Shown: positions 7,235 through 16,286, counted from the first letter of the stretch. The stretch: DNA of 64,000 nucleotides from an uncultured Clostridia bacterium (GCA_934274515.1 CAKQTC010000001.1:1-64000); one strand, 5' to 3'. The notes: a model not told the origin generated them from the sequence alone. Numbers and translations: made by a program.

Positions 7235-8874
7235 TCTCTCGCCGTAACGATAACCATAGGTCTGCGCGCCAAGCGTTTTTGCAGTTTTTTAGCAACGAGT
7301 TTGCGTATCCGCACCGTTGCTTCTCCCGTTCCTACCGCTTCGAGATCCTCTCCTACCACCATCGACATAATATCGTTCGCGAGTTCTTCGGCGAGTTTCT
7401 CCCCAAGGTCAATGCCTTTTGCTCGAATAATCGGAGTTTCTTCGTCGCCCGCCCTGTTCGCAATACATACGTCAATCGCAACGCAACCGTCGCTTGCCAT
7501 AATCTTTCGCTCGATCATCAATTCTTCGCTGTCGCCAAGCAGATTGTTTTTATCGACGAAATACCGTCCGCTCGGCACGTCCTGCGTACGCTTTATTCCG
7601 CTTTTGTCGATTTCGACGCAGTTGCCTAAATCGGGTATAAACACGTTTTTGTCCCCAAGTCCCATTTCGAGCGCAAGTTCTTTATGCAGTACCAAATGTC
7701 GATATTCTCCGTGCATCGGGATAAAATATTTCGGTTTTACCAGGCTAAACATAAGTTTCAATTCTTCTTTGCAAGCGTGTCCGGAAACGTGAATTTCGCT
7801 AAGCGCGCTGTAAACTATGCTTGCTCCGCGACGGGATAACTTGTTTATAACGTTATAAATCATCTTCTCGTTGCCGGGAATAGCGGACGAACTGAACAAC
7901 ACGCAGTCGAGTTCGTTTATCTTGACTTTCTTAAAATCGTCGTTGCTCATACGTGTAAGCGCACTGCCCGTTTCTCCCTGCGTACCCGTACATATAATGC
8001 AAAGCCTGTCGTACGGAACCTTGGATATTTTGTCTATATCGACAACCGCGTCGTCGGGATATTTAAGTTCGCCCAAAGTTCTTGCAATCTCGGCGATTTT
8101 TATCATACTCCGACCGGAAAAAGCGACTCTGCGCTTATGCTCTATCGCGCAGTTTATAATTTGTTGAACTCTATGAATATTGCTGGCAAACGTCGCCACG
8201 ATTATGCGTTTGTCTTCGTTTGTCGCAAACTGCGCGTCAAGCGAACGGAACACGTTTCTTTCGCTCATACTGCAACCGTTTCTTTCGACGTTTGTCGAAT
8301 CCATCATAAGAAGAAGCACGCCTTTGCTACCTATCTCGGCAATACGGGTAAGGTCTGTACATTTTCCGTCGATAGGGGTATGGTCGATTTTGAAATCGCC
8401 CGTAACGAAAATCACTCCGCGCGGCGTTGTTATCGCAAGCGCATACGAACCCGCAATCGAGTGAGTAACTCTAACGAACTCCACGCTAAAAACGCCCGCC
8501 TTAACGACTTGCCTGTCGCTAACGGTGTTTAACGACGCGTTTTTTATTTTATGTTCCGCAAGTTTGCTGTCGAGAAGTCCGAGCGCAAGGTTGCTTCCGT
8601 AAACCGGCGCTTTTAGGTCTTTAAGGAGAAAAGGCAGCGCGCCTATGTGGTCCTCGTGTCCGTGCGTAATGAAAATGCCGCGCACTCTTCCCGCGTTTTG
8701 CTTGACGTAACCGTAATCCGGAATAACCGATTCCACGCCGGGAGTTTCTTCCGTGTCAGGGAAGGTAAGCCCCGCGTCAACGATAATCATATCCTCGCCG
8801 AACTCGATTACCGTCATATTTTTTCCTATCTCGCCCACTCCGCCGAGAAAGGATATTTTTAATTTTTTTGCCAT
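7231..8874 (-). CDS. rnj: Ribonuclease J
   Basis: This 547-residue metallo-beta-lactamase/beta-CASP ribonuclease acts in mRNA decay and RNA maturation. The HGHEDHIG zinc motif lies near residue 72, GDFKIDHTP follows in the beta-lactamase fold, and the beta-CASP region carries SGHACKEEL and PMHGEYRH. The C-terminal domain ends in a conserved-looking basic RLARRPMVIV. Length matches RNase J1/J2. It leads a four-gene operon with trmR, trhP and a glycosyltransferase, starting from a promoter at 8943-8971. There is one copy in this window, so J1 versus J2 cannot be told. Confidence 0.95.
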   Translation of the reverse strand: MAKKLKISFLGGVGEIGKNMTVIEFGEDMIIVDAGLTFPDTEETPGVESVIPDYGYVKQNAGRVRGIFITHGHEDHIGALPFLLKDLKAPVYGSNLALGLLDSKLAEHKIKNASLNTVSDRQVVKAGVFSVEFVRVTHSIAGSYALAITTPRGVIFVTGDFKIDHTPIDGKCTDLTRIAEIGSKGVLLLMMDSTNVERNGCSMSERNVFRSLDAQFATNEDKRIIVATFASNIHRVQQIINCAIEHKRRVAFSGRSMIKIAEIARTLGELKYPDDAVVDIDKISKVPYDRLCIICTGTQGETGSALTRMSNDDFKKVKINELDCVLFSSSAIPGNEKMIYNVINKLSRRGASIVYSALSEIHVSGHACKEELKLMFSLVKPKYFIPMHGEYRHLVLHKELALEMGLGDKNVFIPDLGNCVEIDKSGIKRTQDVPSGRYFVDKNNLLGDSEELMIERKIMASDGCVAIDVCIANRAGDEETPIIRAKGIDLGEKLAEELANDIMSMVVGEDLEAVGTGEATVRIRKLVAKKLQKRLARRPMVIVTARE

Positions 8875-8942
8875 TAACTAACCTCTTTGAAAAATTATTT
8901 ATATAACTAACTATCGTAAATTCATTATTTATACTAACAAAA

Positions 8943-8971
8943 ATTATATAGTATATAAACTAAAAATTCAA
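8943..8971 (-). promoter_or_regulatory. Promoter of the RNase J operon
   Basis: On the minus strand TTGAAT (8966-8971) and TATAAT (8943-8948) are 17 bases apart. The transcript would carry an AT-rich leader of about 60 bases with a GAGG ribosome binding site before the ATG at 8874. Confidence 0.7.
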
Positions 8972-9079
8972 GTATTTGAGTCGAATATAACTTTCCGCGC
9001 CGTTTTTTTACTACTAAAAAACGTATTTTTTGTATAAAGAACCGTTATCTTGCCGATAATTTTTCGTAAGGAGAACAAA

Positions 9080-9793
9080 ATGAACGCAATTATTATGGCA
9101 GGCGGAAAAGGCACTAGGCTTATGCCGCTCACTCGCGACGTCCCCAAACCTTTGGTTAAACTCATCGATAAACCCGTAATGGAATACGCGATAAAATTAT
9201 TAAAACAGCACGGAATAATCGACGTCGGAGTAACGGTAGGTTATCTCGCCGACAGAATAATCTCATATTTCGGCAACGGGGAAAATTTAGGAGTAAATCT
9301 CACTTATTTCGTGGAAAAAGAACCGCTCGGCACGGCAGGCGGCGTAAAAAAAGCGGCTTCCTTTTTATCCGAAGATTTTTTCGTCATTAGCGGCGACGCT
9401 TACAGCGAAATCGACTTATCCAAAGCCGCGGCGTTTCACAAAGAAAAAAAATCTCTCTTCACCGTAGTCGCTCAGCCCACCCCCCACCCGTCCGCTTTCG
9501 GCGTGATAAAAACCGATTTTTCCGGCAGAATAACCGATTTCGTGGAAAAACCGGACATCGACTTCCCTGCTCTCGTAAACACGGGAATTTACGTAATCAA
9601 TCGTAAAATTCTGTCCCTTATTCCCGACGGTTTTTACGACTTCGGAAAAAACCTTCTTCCTCGGCTCGTCCATACCGCTTACGCCTACGTAGACTACGCG
9701 TTTTGGTCGGACGTAGGCACTCTTCCGTCGTATTACGAAACGAACAAATATCTAGCGGAAAAGCGAATTGCGGTATCCGAAAACATTTTTTAG
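9080..9793 (+). CDS. Sugar-1-phosphate nucleotidyltransferase
   Basis: This 237-residue enzyme transfers an NTP to a sugar phosphate to make an activated sugar. It has the family nucleotide-binding start MAGGKGTRLMPLT, then PKPLVKLIDKPVMEY, EPLGTAGGVKKA and VISGDAY with the metal-binding Asp. It stops soon after FWSDVGTLPSYYE, so it lacks the left-handed beta-helix seen in longer relatives. AAGGAG five bases before the ATG at 9080 fixes the start rather than an upstream in-frame ATG. It is transcribed divergently from RNase J and convergently with the phage block. The sugar cannot be told; mannose-1-phosphate guanylyl- or glucose-1-phosphate-type activity is likely. Confidence 0.9.
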   Translation: MNAIIMAGGKGTRLMPLTRDVPKPLVKLIDKPVMEYAIKLLKQHGIIDVGVTVGYLADRIISYFGNGENLGVNLTYFVEKEPLGTAGGVKKAASFLSEDFFVISGDAYSEIDLSKAAAFHKEKKSLFTVVAQPTPHPSAFGVIKTDFSGRITDFVEKPDIDFPALVNTGIYVINRKILSLIPDGFYDFGKNLLPRLVHTAYAYVDYAFWSDVGTLPSYYETNKYLAEKRIAVSENIF

Positions 9794-9800
9794 GTATGAT

Positions 9801-9828
9801 AAAAGCGACTTTTTGCAAAGTCACTTTT
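9801..9828. terminator. Bidirectional terminator ending the phage block
   Basis: A 12-base stem (AAAAGCGACTTT with AAAGTCACTTTT, one C-A mismatch) encloses TTGC. Its arms are A- and T-rich, so it can stop transcription from the nucleotidyltransferase on one side and the phage-derived genes on the other. Confidence 0.75.
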
Positions 9829-9836
9829 ATTTATGT

Positions 9837-10088
9837 TTACGCGTTTTTATCGGATGCGTCTTCGTTCTTAAACACGTCCGTTCTGCCCGTAAGCACCGCG
9901 TTTTTTATATCCGCTATATCGTTGCGGATTTCCGCTATCGCTTTTAATTTTTCGGCAAGCGCGTCTATCGTGGATTGATATTTGTCTTCGCGTTGTTTAC
10001 TCTCTTTCATCTGTTTATAAAACAACACGACGAACATTACCGCCCACACGCCCGACTCCGCCGCCATTTGTAAGATTCTTTCCCACAT
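9837..10088 (-). CDS. BhlA/UviB-like holin-type protein
   Basis: This 83-residue protein has one membrane segment (GVWAVMFVVLFYKQ, about residues 13-27), then a charged coiled-coil stretch starting KESKQREDKY. This is the layout of the BhlA/UviB family, small holin-like proteins of Bacillota phages and bacteriocin loci. GGAGGA lies just before the ATG. It is the last gene of the phage-derived block and no endolysin gene follows, so if it permeabilises the membrane it would have to act alone or with an enzyme encoded elsewhere. Confidence 0.75.
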   Translation of the reverse strand: MWERILQMAAESGVWAVMFVVLFYKQMKESKQREDKYQSTIDALAEKLKAIAEIRNDIADIKNAVLTGRTDVFKNEDASDKNA

Positions 10089-10098
10089 TTTTCCTCCG

Positions 10099-10188
10099 CT
10101 ACGACCCCGAACCGAGTTTATCCACCTTTTCGGTCAGAATCAATATCCTTCTTATTATTTCGTTGAGTTTGCTTTCAATTTGCTCCAT
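10099..10188 (-). CDS. 29-residue protein between nozzle and holin genes
   Basis: A short frame begins MEQIESKLNEIIRRILILTE and ends in VDKLGSGS. It has a good ribosome binding site (AAAGGAGAAAATATG). It overlaps the end of the nozzle gene by 14 bases and lies ten bases before the holin gene. The sequence predicts one amphipathic helix with heptad-like spacing of hydrophobic residues. A partner of the BhlA-like protein is possible. Its function is unknown. Confidence 0.5.
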   Translation of the reverse strand: MEQIESKLNEIIRRILILTEKVDKLGSGS

Positions 10189-11656
10189 ATTTTCTCCTTT
10201 CCGTCGTTTCGTATTCTATATCGAACCCGTCGAGCGCAAACGACGGCGACGACGATATTAAAAATATTCCCGCCTTTTCGCATCTCATATTGACTGCGAC
10301 GCTTTGCGTTTTTAGGCTGCCCGTAAGCGAAAACGTTTTCACGTCGGTTTCGCTTCTTACTCCTAAGGTCATATCCGACCGCGCAAGAATGTTTATCTTC
10401 CTTATCGTTTTATCGTCGCCGCGATTGCCCAGCGTCACGACGGGACTATACCAACGAATTTGCGGTATCGCTCCGTATATCTTTCCGTCGGCGGTAAACA
10501 TCGACAGGTTCATTCCCCGATACCCTGCGCTGTTCACTAGAAACAGATAACTCTTCCCGTTCACGAAACAAGGAAGAAAACTCTTTACGTCCGCTCCGCG
10601 TATTGCCGTCACCGCACCCGTGTCCGTGTCAATGCCCACGATACCGTTGTTTTTCGCACAATGCGTTTCGTCCCCGACGTCACCCGTTCCGTCGGTATAC
10701 AGTTTTGCCGTAACGAAATACGTTCCGTCGTAACAAACACCTGCCGCGTAAGTCTTGTCTTCGATAAGTAACAATTCGTCGCGCCACACTTTCGTAACCG
10801 AACCGTTTTTTATCTCGAAAAACCCGTCTTCTGCAAGAAAATAAATTTTCTCCCCGTTCACCCCGACGGTTTCGGTATAAATCGGACTATGCGAAAAGAA
10901 AATTTTTGTAAGGGCATATTCGTTTCTATCGGTATAACCCGTGAGTTTATAAATCGCGTAATCGCGAAAAACGTACAAATTCTCGCCGCAAGGAACTGTT
11001 TTTTTAATCGCGCCGCCTTCGTCGGGAAACGTTATCGTAAACGCGCCTTTGCTCTCGTCTTCCCATGCGAGCGGGTTTCCCCTTTCGCTGCAACGCAATT
11101 TACTTTCGCCTTTTATCGCGCCGTACACACGCCCGTTATAAACCGTCACTCCGACGAGTTTCGGTCCGGTCACCGATTTGACCTCCGCGCCGTCGTACGT
11201 TGAGATGTTTCCGTTATCGCCGTAGCAAACCAGCAAATCGCTCGTCCCGTCGTTATAATTAATCACTTCTACCGACGAAGAAGACGGTACTTGGATTTGG
11301 GAAAACGACTTATCGACGCCTATTTTCGCTTCGTACAAACCGCCGCTAGTCGGGTTGATGACGAGCCTGTAATCCTCCGCTCCGCCGGACGCGTCGTGTT
11401 TTTTATATATATACGCCTTATTTATAGTACTTCCTATCGTCACTCCCGACGGCAACAGTTGCTCGTCGATTTTCGCTACGTCCACGCCTTGCGCGCGGAA
11501 CAAATTCCCGCTGCTGAGTCGTGCGTTGCACGCATATGCGGTATAGCCTAAATTCAGCGTGTCGGGTTCGGCGTTCCCGGCGATTCCCGCAAAATGCCCG
11601 ACCCGATAAACCGATTTTTTCACCGCGGGATAACTTCTTACGGATATCGCACTCAT
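10175..11656 (-). CDS. Podovirus-type nozzle / packaged-DNA stabilisation protein
   Basis: This 493-residue, beta-rich protein has no signal peptide. Repeated short blade-like segments such as LLVCYGDNGNISTYDG, LYVFRDYAIYKLTG, KIYFLAEDGFFEIKNG and YLFLVNSAG suggest a beta-propeller. Its position after capsid and connector genes matches P22 gp10 or T7 gp12-type nozzle proteins that seal the portal vertex. The ATG overlaps the preceding stop by one base (TAATG). Sequence similarity alone is weak, so the assignment rests on layout and fold pattern. No tailspike or fibre gene follows it. Confidence 0.6.
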   Translation of the reverse strand: MSAISVRSYPAVKKSVYRVGHFAGIAGNAEPDTLNLGYTAYACNARLSSGNLFRAQGVDVAKIDEQLLPSGVTIGSTINKAYIYKKHDASGGAEDYRLVINPTSGGLYEAKIGVDKSFSQIQVPSSSSVEVINYNDGTSDLLVCYGDNGNISTYDGAEVKSVTGPKLVGVTVYNGRVYGAIKGESKLRCSERGNPLAWEDESKGAFTITFPDEGGAIKKTVPCGENLYVFRDYAIYKLTGYTDRNEYALTKIFFSHSPIYTETVGVNGEKIYFLAEDGFFEIKNGSVTKVWRDELLLIEDKTYAAGVCYDGTYFVTAKLYTDGTGDVGDETHCAKNNGIVGIDTDTGAVTAIRGADVKSFLPCFVNGKSYLFLVNSAGYRGMNLSMFTADGKIYGAIPQIRWYSPVVTLGNRGDDKTIRKINILARSDMTLGVRSETDVKTFSLTGSLKTQSVAVNMRCEKAGIFLISSSPSFALDGFDIEYETTERRKYGAN

Positions 11657-12177
11657 TATTCCACCGCCTTTATCGTCACGCTGCGCACGTCGCCCAGAAT
11701 TCGCTCGATTGCCTTTCCGAACCGACCGTCAAACACTTCCGCTTCCTTGTAACTGCCCTGACGAAAACAGTATTCCCCGGCCGTGCCTGCGGCAAGCGCG
11801 GCGAGAGAAAATTTCGGCGGCAGCGGCACGTCGTCGGCAAGCGAACTCGCTTCGGCGTGATAAGCGTAAGTAACCGTAACCGCTCCGTCTTCCTTGACCC
11901 GAACGAAATCGGGTTCCTCAAAAAAAGCAATCTTCCTGCCGTTCCTAACGATTTTTACTATGCGTTTAACTTTTCTGTTAAACTTATCGTACGCTATCTT
12001 TCCGTCGTAACACGTCGCTTCTTCCGTCGTCTTCAAATCGCAAAATTCATCGGAAATTCTGGCGATTGCTATAAGCGCACATTTGGTAAACGCGGCTTGT
12101 TCGTCCCCCGTCTGAGTAAAATCGACGGACGCGCCGACCATCTCCGCGGCTTCTTTCGCCACATCTTTAATCGTCAT
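11656..12177 (-). CDS. Head-completion (connector) type protein
   Basis: This 173-residue protein starts at MTIKDVAKEA, chosen because AAGGAGGG lies just before that ATG; an in-frame ATG at 12231 has no RBS. The N-terminal half is helical and the middle contains short beta segments. Its place between capsid and nozzle genes matches the gp4-like adaptors of podoviruses or the head-tail connectors of other phages. I do not see a recognisable family motif, so the call is positional. Confidence 0.5.
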   Translation of the reverse strand: MTIKDVAKEAAEMVGASVDFTQTGDEQAAFTKCALIAIARISDEFCDLKTTEEATCYDGKIAYDKFNRKVKRIVKIVRNGRKIAFFEEPDFVRVKEDGAVTVTYAYHAEASSLADDVPLPPKFSLAALAAGTAGEYCFRQGSYKEAEVFDGRFGKAIERILGDVRSVTIKAVE

Positions 12178-12187
12178 TTTTCCCTCC

Positions 12188-12508
12188 TTAAATTTTGGAA
12201 AGGCGAAGGCGTCTCGAACACTCGTTTTCAAATTCGTTTTGGGCTTTTTTTACGGAGTCGCGCTCGCTTCTTTTGTTATACTCGTCTATCTCGCGAAGTA
12301 TTTTTTCTGTGTTCTCCACTCGCGTTTCATAAGCGTAGTCCAAAGTTCTTACATCGAGTTTGTCATACGGTAACGTTAATTGCCGTATACCAAACGCGTA
12401 AATATAGTATTCTTTGCTGTCCGTATCGTAATATATCTCGTACCGCTCGTCGAGTTCTTTTATCCTCGTCGCTATATCGAACAAATCCTGAGTGATTTTA
12501 ACTTTCAT
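12188..12508 (-). CDS. Conserved small phage protein, unknown role
   Basis: This 106-residue charged protein opens MKVKITQDLFDIATRIKELD and has a central YYDTDSKEYYIYAFG that resembles small proteins found near head genes of Bacillota phages. The C-terminal part is a long charged helix. It lies between the capsid and connector genes, with a GGGAGAGG ribosome binding site before its start. The function is not known to me. Confidence 0.6.
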   Translation of the reverse strand: MKVKITQDLFDIATRIKELDERYEIYYDTDSKEYYIYAFGIRQLTLPYDKLDVRTLDYAYETRVENTEKILREIDEYNKRSERDSVKKAQNEFENECSRRLRLSKI

Positions 12509-12530
12509 TCGCCTCTCCCGTTAATTGTTT

Positions 12531-13685
12531 TTAACCTTCGGAATACGTAAGTTTCGCCTGCGTTTTCGGTCTGCGACACATAAGGTTGCAGTACTTAACG
12601 AGCGTTGCCGCGTACGCCGCTTTGCCGTAGATAGGACGCAAAATTTCGTGAGTGCTTCCTTCGACCCAACTCCAATCCGCAAGTTGCGCAAGGAAAAAGT
12701 CTTTTGTGTTAAGGAAGAACATCTCGTTGTCCGCGATAAAGGGTTCGGCGTAAATCGGAATACCGTTGTAGGCAGGTGCTTTGAACCCGTCGTCGATTAC
12801 CGTTTCCACGTTAAGACGCGCGGTGTTCATCGCGTCGAGATATTTTCTCCTCATCGCGTAAGAGCCTACTATCATATCGGGCTGTTCTCCGCCGTTTTCT
12901 TCCATGTGGTCGATTACGCTTTGCAATACGCTTGCGTTCACCGCGTTTTCGGTATATTCGGACGGAAGCGCATATCCGATAACCGTACGAGTGTTTCCGT
13001 ATAAACTGTTTCCGCCGCCGTTAAACAGATAAGGTATACCGTTAAGTTCGCATTTATAACTCCCGGTAAGGGTGATTATCGTATCTTTAGCGACGGTGCT
13101 CGGAACGGACTTGTCCACTTTAATTTGCTTGGCCGTCTTATTCACGAGCGTAACTTTTGCGGTAAGCACAACTTCGTTGCCGGAAACGAAGTCGACTATC
13201 ATTCCTTCCACGACGTTGCGCGTATGGTCTACGCCGACGATTTGTTTTCCGTCGCCTGCCGCGGTCATTTTGCATAGCACGCCGTCGCCGTTTTGGAAAA
13301 GCATTCTGCGCAAGTTAAACTTAGCGGAATCGAGCAAACTGTCGATTTCGTAGTTAAGCACGTCCACCGCTCCGCCTGCGCCGACTTCGCTTGCTCTGAA
13401 CAGTTTATCTGTGATTTCGAGATTGCCGTAAATATTAACGAGCGACGTTCTGAAATTAATGAGAGAAGGTGTTGCCGACGGCGGCAGAGTCGCGGTCTCC
13501 GCAGCGCACGCCACACCGCCGTTTATTCCGAAACGAACGGGCGCGACGACTTCTTTCCCGACAACGTTTACGCTCGATTTGTCGATTTTTTTGTAAAAAG
13601 GACTGGTTCTTTCGTTCAAACAAGTGGTCACTACGTCGAGGTACACCGAGCGAATTACTTTGTCCATATTAGATAAGTCAATCAT
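12531..13685 (-). CDS. Major capsid protein, HK97-fold type
   Basis: This 384-residue protein has the usual features of a phage major capsid protein. It has a helical N-terminal arm, an FRTSLVNIYGNLEITDKLFRAS segment, a Gly-rich loop, and a C-terminal PIYAEPFIADNEMFFLN stretch before DWSWVEG. The position directly after a scaffold gene supports the call. AAAAGGAG precedes the ATG. The frame is intact and full length, which matters because decayed prophages usually lose it. Confidence 0.85.
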   Translation of the reverse strand: MIDLSNMDKVIRSVYLDVVTTCLNERTSPFYKKIDKSSVNVVGKEVVAPVRFGINGGVACAAETATLPPSATPSLINFRTSLVNIYGNLEITDKLFRASEVGAGGAVDVLNYEIDSLLDSAKFNLRRMLFQNGDGVLCKMTAAGDGKQIVGVDHTRNVVEGMIVDFVSGNEVVLTAKVTLVNKTAKQIKVDKSVPSTVAKDTIITLTGSYKCELNGIPYLFNGGGNSLYGNTRTVIGYALPSEYTENAVNASVLQSVIDHMEENGGEQPDMIVGSYAMRRKYLDAMNTARLNVETVIDDGFKAPAYNGIPIYAEPFIADNEMFFLNTKDFFLAQLADWSWVEGSTHEILRPIYGKAAYAATLVKYCNLMCRRPKTQAKLTYSEG

Positions 13686-13758
13686 TTTTTTCTCCTTTTG
13701 GTCGCGTGCAAGCGGTTCAATCTCGTCAAAAAGTCAAACCGCCTGCGTATAACCGATT

Positions 13759-14313
13759 TTATAGTTGTTTTATTATCGCTTTCGCGATTTCTCCCGCTTC
13801 TTTAACCGTTGTAGGTCTGTACGGCGGCAACGCGGGACTCTCGCCGCCCGAAAGCGAACTTATCGGCACGGATACACCGCGAATTTTCTCGATGTATTCG
13901 TTGATAATCGCTTCCCTGTTCTTTTTTTCGCTTAAAACTTTGTCAATAACCGCAGAATCCGAAGCCATTTGTTCGGGAGTAAGCATTTTTTCGTTGAGTA
14001 CGCCTATAAGCGACGTTTCTATTCTTCCGTTCGTCTCCGCACTCGCCCTGCGCGCCGCCTCTTCCAAAATCTCGGGAGCGACGTTGAATTTACGCGTCAA
14101 TTCCTGTTTTCGCTCCTCGTTGCTCTTTCCTATCTCTCCGAAAGATTTTTCGTATTCTTTAAGTTTTTGACTTCTTCTCGTAAACTCGCCTTCCAAAGCG
14201 ACGTACGCCTTGTAAAGTTCGTTCGCGTCGGAAAATTTCCCGTAAGAATTCTCTTCAACCTTGCCGCCGATTTCGTCTTCGACGGGATTTACTAAGTTTT
14301 GTTCCTGTTCCAT
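13759..14313 (-). CDS. Capsid scaffold protein
   Basis: This 184-residue acidic, highly helical protein has a charged middle (QKLKEYEKSFGEIGKSNEER) and few aromatic residues. A basic, hydrophobic C-terminal helix could bind the capsid protein. This pattern and its place between portal and capsid genes fit an assembly scaffold. AAAGGAG lies before the ATG. No protease domain is visible, so it is a scaffold rather than a prohead protease. Confidence 0.7.
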   Translation of the reverse strand: MEQEQNLVNPVEDEIGGKVEENSYGKFSDANELYKAYVALEGEFTRRSQKLKEYEKSFGEIGKSNEERKQELTRKFNVAPEILEEAARRASAETNGRIETSLIGVLNEKMLTPEQMASDSAVIDKVLSEKKNREAIINEYIEKIRGVSVPISSLSGGESPALPPYRPTTVKEAGEIAKAIIKQL

Positions 14314-14440
14314 TTTTCTCTCCTTTAAGCCTTAATTCGTATTCCTTTTCGCCCTTTTTATCGCGGTACTCGCCGCCTTCGTCTAACCGACGCTACTCTT
14401 TGCGGGCGATTGCGTTTTTTCTGTCGAGCCTAAACCGCTC

Positions 14441-16024
14441 TTATTTTGCAAACCCTTCGCAACCTAACAGTCCGAGAAGTTTTCGTTTGCTTTCTTCCGT
14501 CATTTCTCCGTTTTCGCTTTCCAGCAAGTTCATTTCGTATATTTCTTTCGCTAATCCGCGTTTGTCGGATATGGTGTTTACCTGTCCGTCGTCCACGTCG
14601 AAAACTATGTTGTCTGCGGATATTTCGCTTTTACGGAACGTTTCCTTTTCTCCGCCGCTCGCGTTTTCTATCGCCGCAAGTTTTTCGTCTGTCGCGTATT
14701 CTCGGTAGACGCGGAGTATTTTCGCCGCGACCGCTTTTTGCGCGCAGCGTATGCTTTCCGTAGTCACGCACAGTCTGGCGTTGCTTTGCTCGTTGATAAC
14801 GTTGAGCGCGGCTCCGCTGTAATCCGTTCCTCCGAACGCCCCTGTGACGACAAAATCGGTAATTCCGCCGATTGTGACAAATTCTTTAAGCAGTCTGTCT
14901 TCTTCTTCGCCGAACTCCGACGGAACCGACCCGAACGTGAGCATTTCGGGCTTTTCGCAACCTTGTCGGTATATTATGACCTTACCCGGCGCAATTCCTT
15001 CGTCGTCAAGGTCGTCCAAATCTACGCTGCCGTCTTCCGCGACCATCACCCCTGCCGTCATACGGTTAAAAAACTCGTGTTTACGGTTCTTGACCGCGTT
15101 ATACGCACGTTGCACGGGTATCATACGCTCGACAAGGCTTATCCCGAAAAACGACGCCGGGGACGGTATTGCTACTTGTCTTACGAACGGCAACCCCCTG
15201 CTCCCGTCGGATTCGGTAACGTACGGCAATATTCCGTCGTACAAAACCTTGTCGCCCGCCGCGATTAACAGCCTTCCTTGCGGATACTCGCCGCTCGGCG
15301 CGGAATAACGCTCGATAACGAGTACGTACCCGTCCTTTTCCTTGCACGACACGCCGCCGAATTTTTCCGACGCGTACATCACGCTCGCTTTACGCTCTGA
15401 TTCGTCGATTTTCACGCCCCAGTTTTCTTCCACCGCGGCAACGGGATACGCTTTTGCGTGGATAATACTTCTACAATCGAATATCCCTTTCGCGTTAAGA
15501 CTGTCGGGGTATATCTCCTGCGGCGGACAAACTTCGACGTACGCGTCGCCTTCGCGCAATCCGTCCGATGAGATAACCCTGCCTTTTCGCTTATCCCACC
15601 CGATTTTATAAAACGCCGTACCGCAAATTTCCGCCCAAAACGCCGCCTCGCCGGCAAGCGAACGAAAATCGTTGTCTTCCTTAACCGTGCGTAACAGTTT
15701 AGTCGCAAACCTTGCCGTTGCCTCGTCTTCGGGCGCAGGCGACGCGGGCAAACAGGTCACGTCCGTACTCATACGATTAAACCTGGCAAGTCGCGCCTCT
15801 ATCATCGGCGCGATGTGGTTAAACACCGACGTGAGTTGCCACGGGAATCGTTTCCCGACCGAAGATATCGCGCCCGTAGGAAGGGTCTCCGCGTATTGAT
15901 TTCCGCGATAATAATTGATATTGATAAGCCAGGCTCGTTCGAGTTCTTTCCGCTCTTCAGCCCTTCTTTCAAAGTCCGCTTTAAGTTCGACTACCCTTTC
16001 GTCAACTTTCTTTTTTTCGCTCAT
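14441..16024 (-). CDS. Portal protein
   Basis: This 527-residue protein is the ring at the capsid vertex through which DNA is pumped. Typical portal features are the N-terminal YYRGNQY, NHIAPMIEARLARFN, the GTAFYKIGWDK beta segment, the PPQEIYPDS turn and the RNRKHEFFNRMTAG helix with the DLDDEGIAPGKVI loop. It resembles P22-type portals in layout. Its start overlaps the TerS-like gene by 23 bases, with AAGGAGAG upstream. The frame is complete. Confidence 0.85.
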   Translation of the reverse strand: MSEKKKVDERVVELKADFERRAEERKELERAWLININYYRGNQYAETLPTGAISSVGKRFPWQLTSVFNHIAPMIEARLARFNRMSTDVTCLPASPAPEDEATARFATKLLRTVKEDNDFRSLAGEAAFWAEICGTAFYKIGWDKRKGRVISSDGLREGDAYVEVCPPQEIYPDSLNAKGIFDCRSIIHAKAYPVAAVEENWGVKIDESERKASVMYASEKFGGVSCKEKDGYVLVIERYSAPSGEYPQGRLLIAAGDKVLYDGILPYVTESDGSRGLPFVRQVAIPSPASFFGISLVERMIPVQRAYNAVKNRKHEFFNRMTAGVMVAEDGSVDLDDLDDEGIAPGKVIIYRQGCEKPEMLTFGSVPSEFGEEEDRLLKEFVTIGGITDFVVTGAFGGTDYSGAALNVINEQSNARLCVTTESIRCAQKAVAAKILRVYREYATDEKLAAIENASGGEKETFRKSEISADNIVFDVDDGQVNTISDKRGLAKEIYEMNLLESENGEMTEESKRKLLGLLGCEGFAK

Positions 16025-16286
16025 TTTTACTTTCTCTCCTTGTTGTTTTCTTCAATTCGCCGATTAATCGCTCTTTCTCTTTGCTTAGTTCTTCGTTGCT
16101 CATTCTCGCGAGTTCGGTATCCTTAATCTCCATATATGCTTTAAGCGCACTTAGATCGGGCGGAACGTGTTTTACCGTGGTTTTTTCCTTGACGAGTTTC
16201 TTGTTCCCGTCTTCGTCCACCACGTACTCGCGATTAATTTCTTCCACGTCGTACCCTCGCGCTTTTTTGTAAAGTACGTCTAACAT
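16002..16286 (-). CDS. TerS-like C-terminal fragment
   Basis: This 94-residue basic protein has a central segment (VDEDGNKKLVKEKTTVKHVPPDLSAL, about residues 22-48) resembling the C-terminal part of small-terminase proteins, where a beta hairpin ending in PPD precedes a helix. The N-terminal helix-turn-helix that recognises pac/cos DNA is absent. It lies between large terminase and portal rather than before the large subunit. GGGGAG precedes the ATG. If it is a TerS, it should not select a specific packaging site. Confidence 0.5.
   Translation of the reverse strand: MLDVLYKKARGYDVEEINREYVVDEDGNKKLVKEKTTVKHVPPDLSALKAYMEIKDTELARMSNEELSKEKERLIGELKKTTRRESKNERKKES

Noticed and set aside
14314..14440. 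Codon-like sequence in frame after the portal stop, interrupted by one TAG, which might be a lost portal C-terminus
   Set aside because: The stretch is short, the portal protein is already of normal length, and the scaffold RBS lies in it; comparison with relatives would be required.
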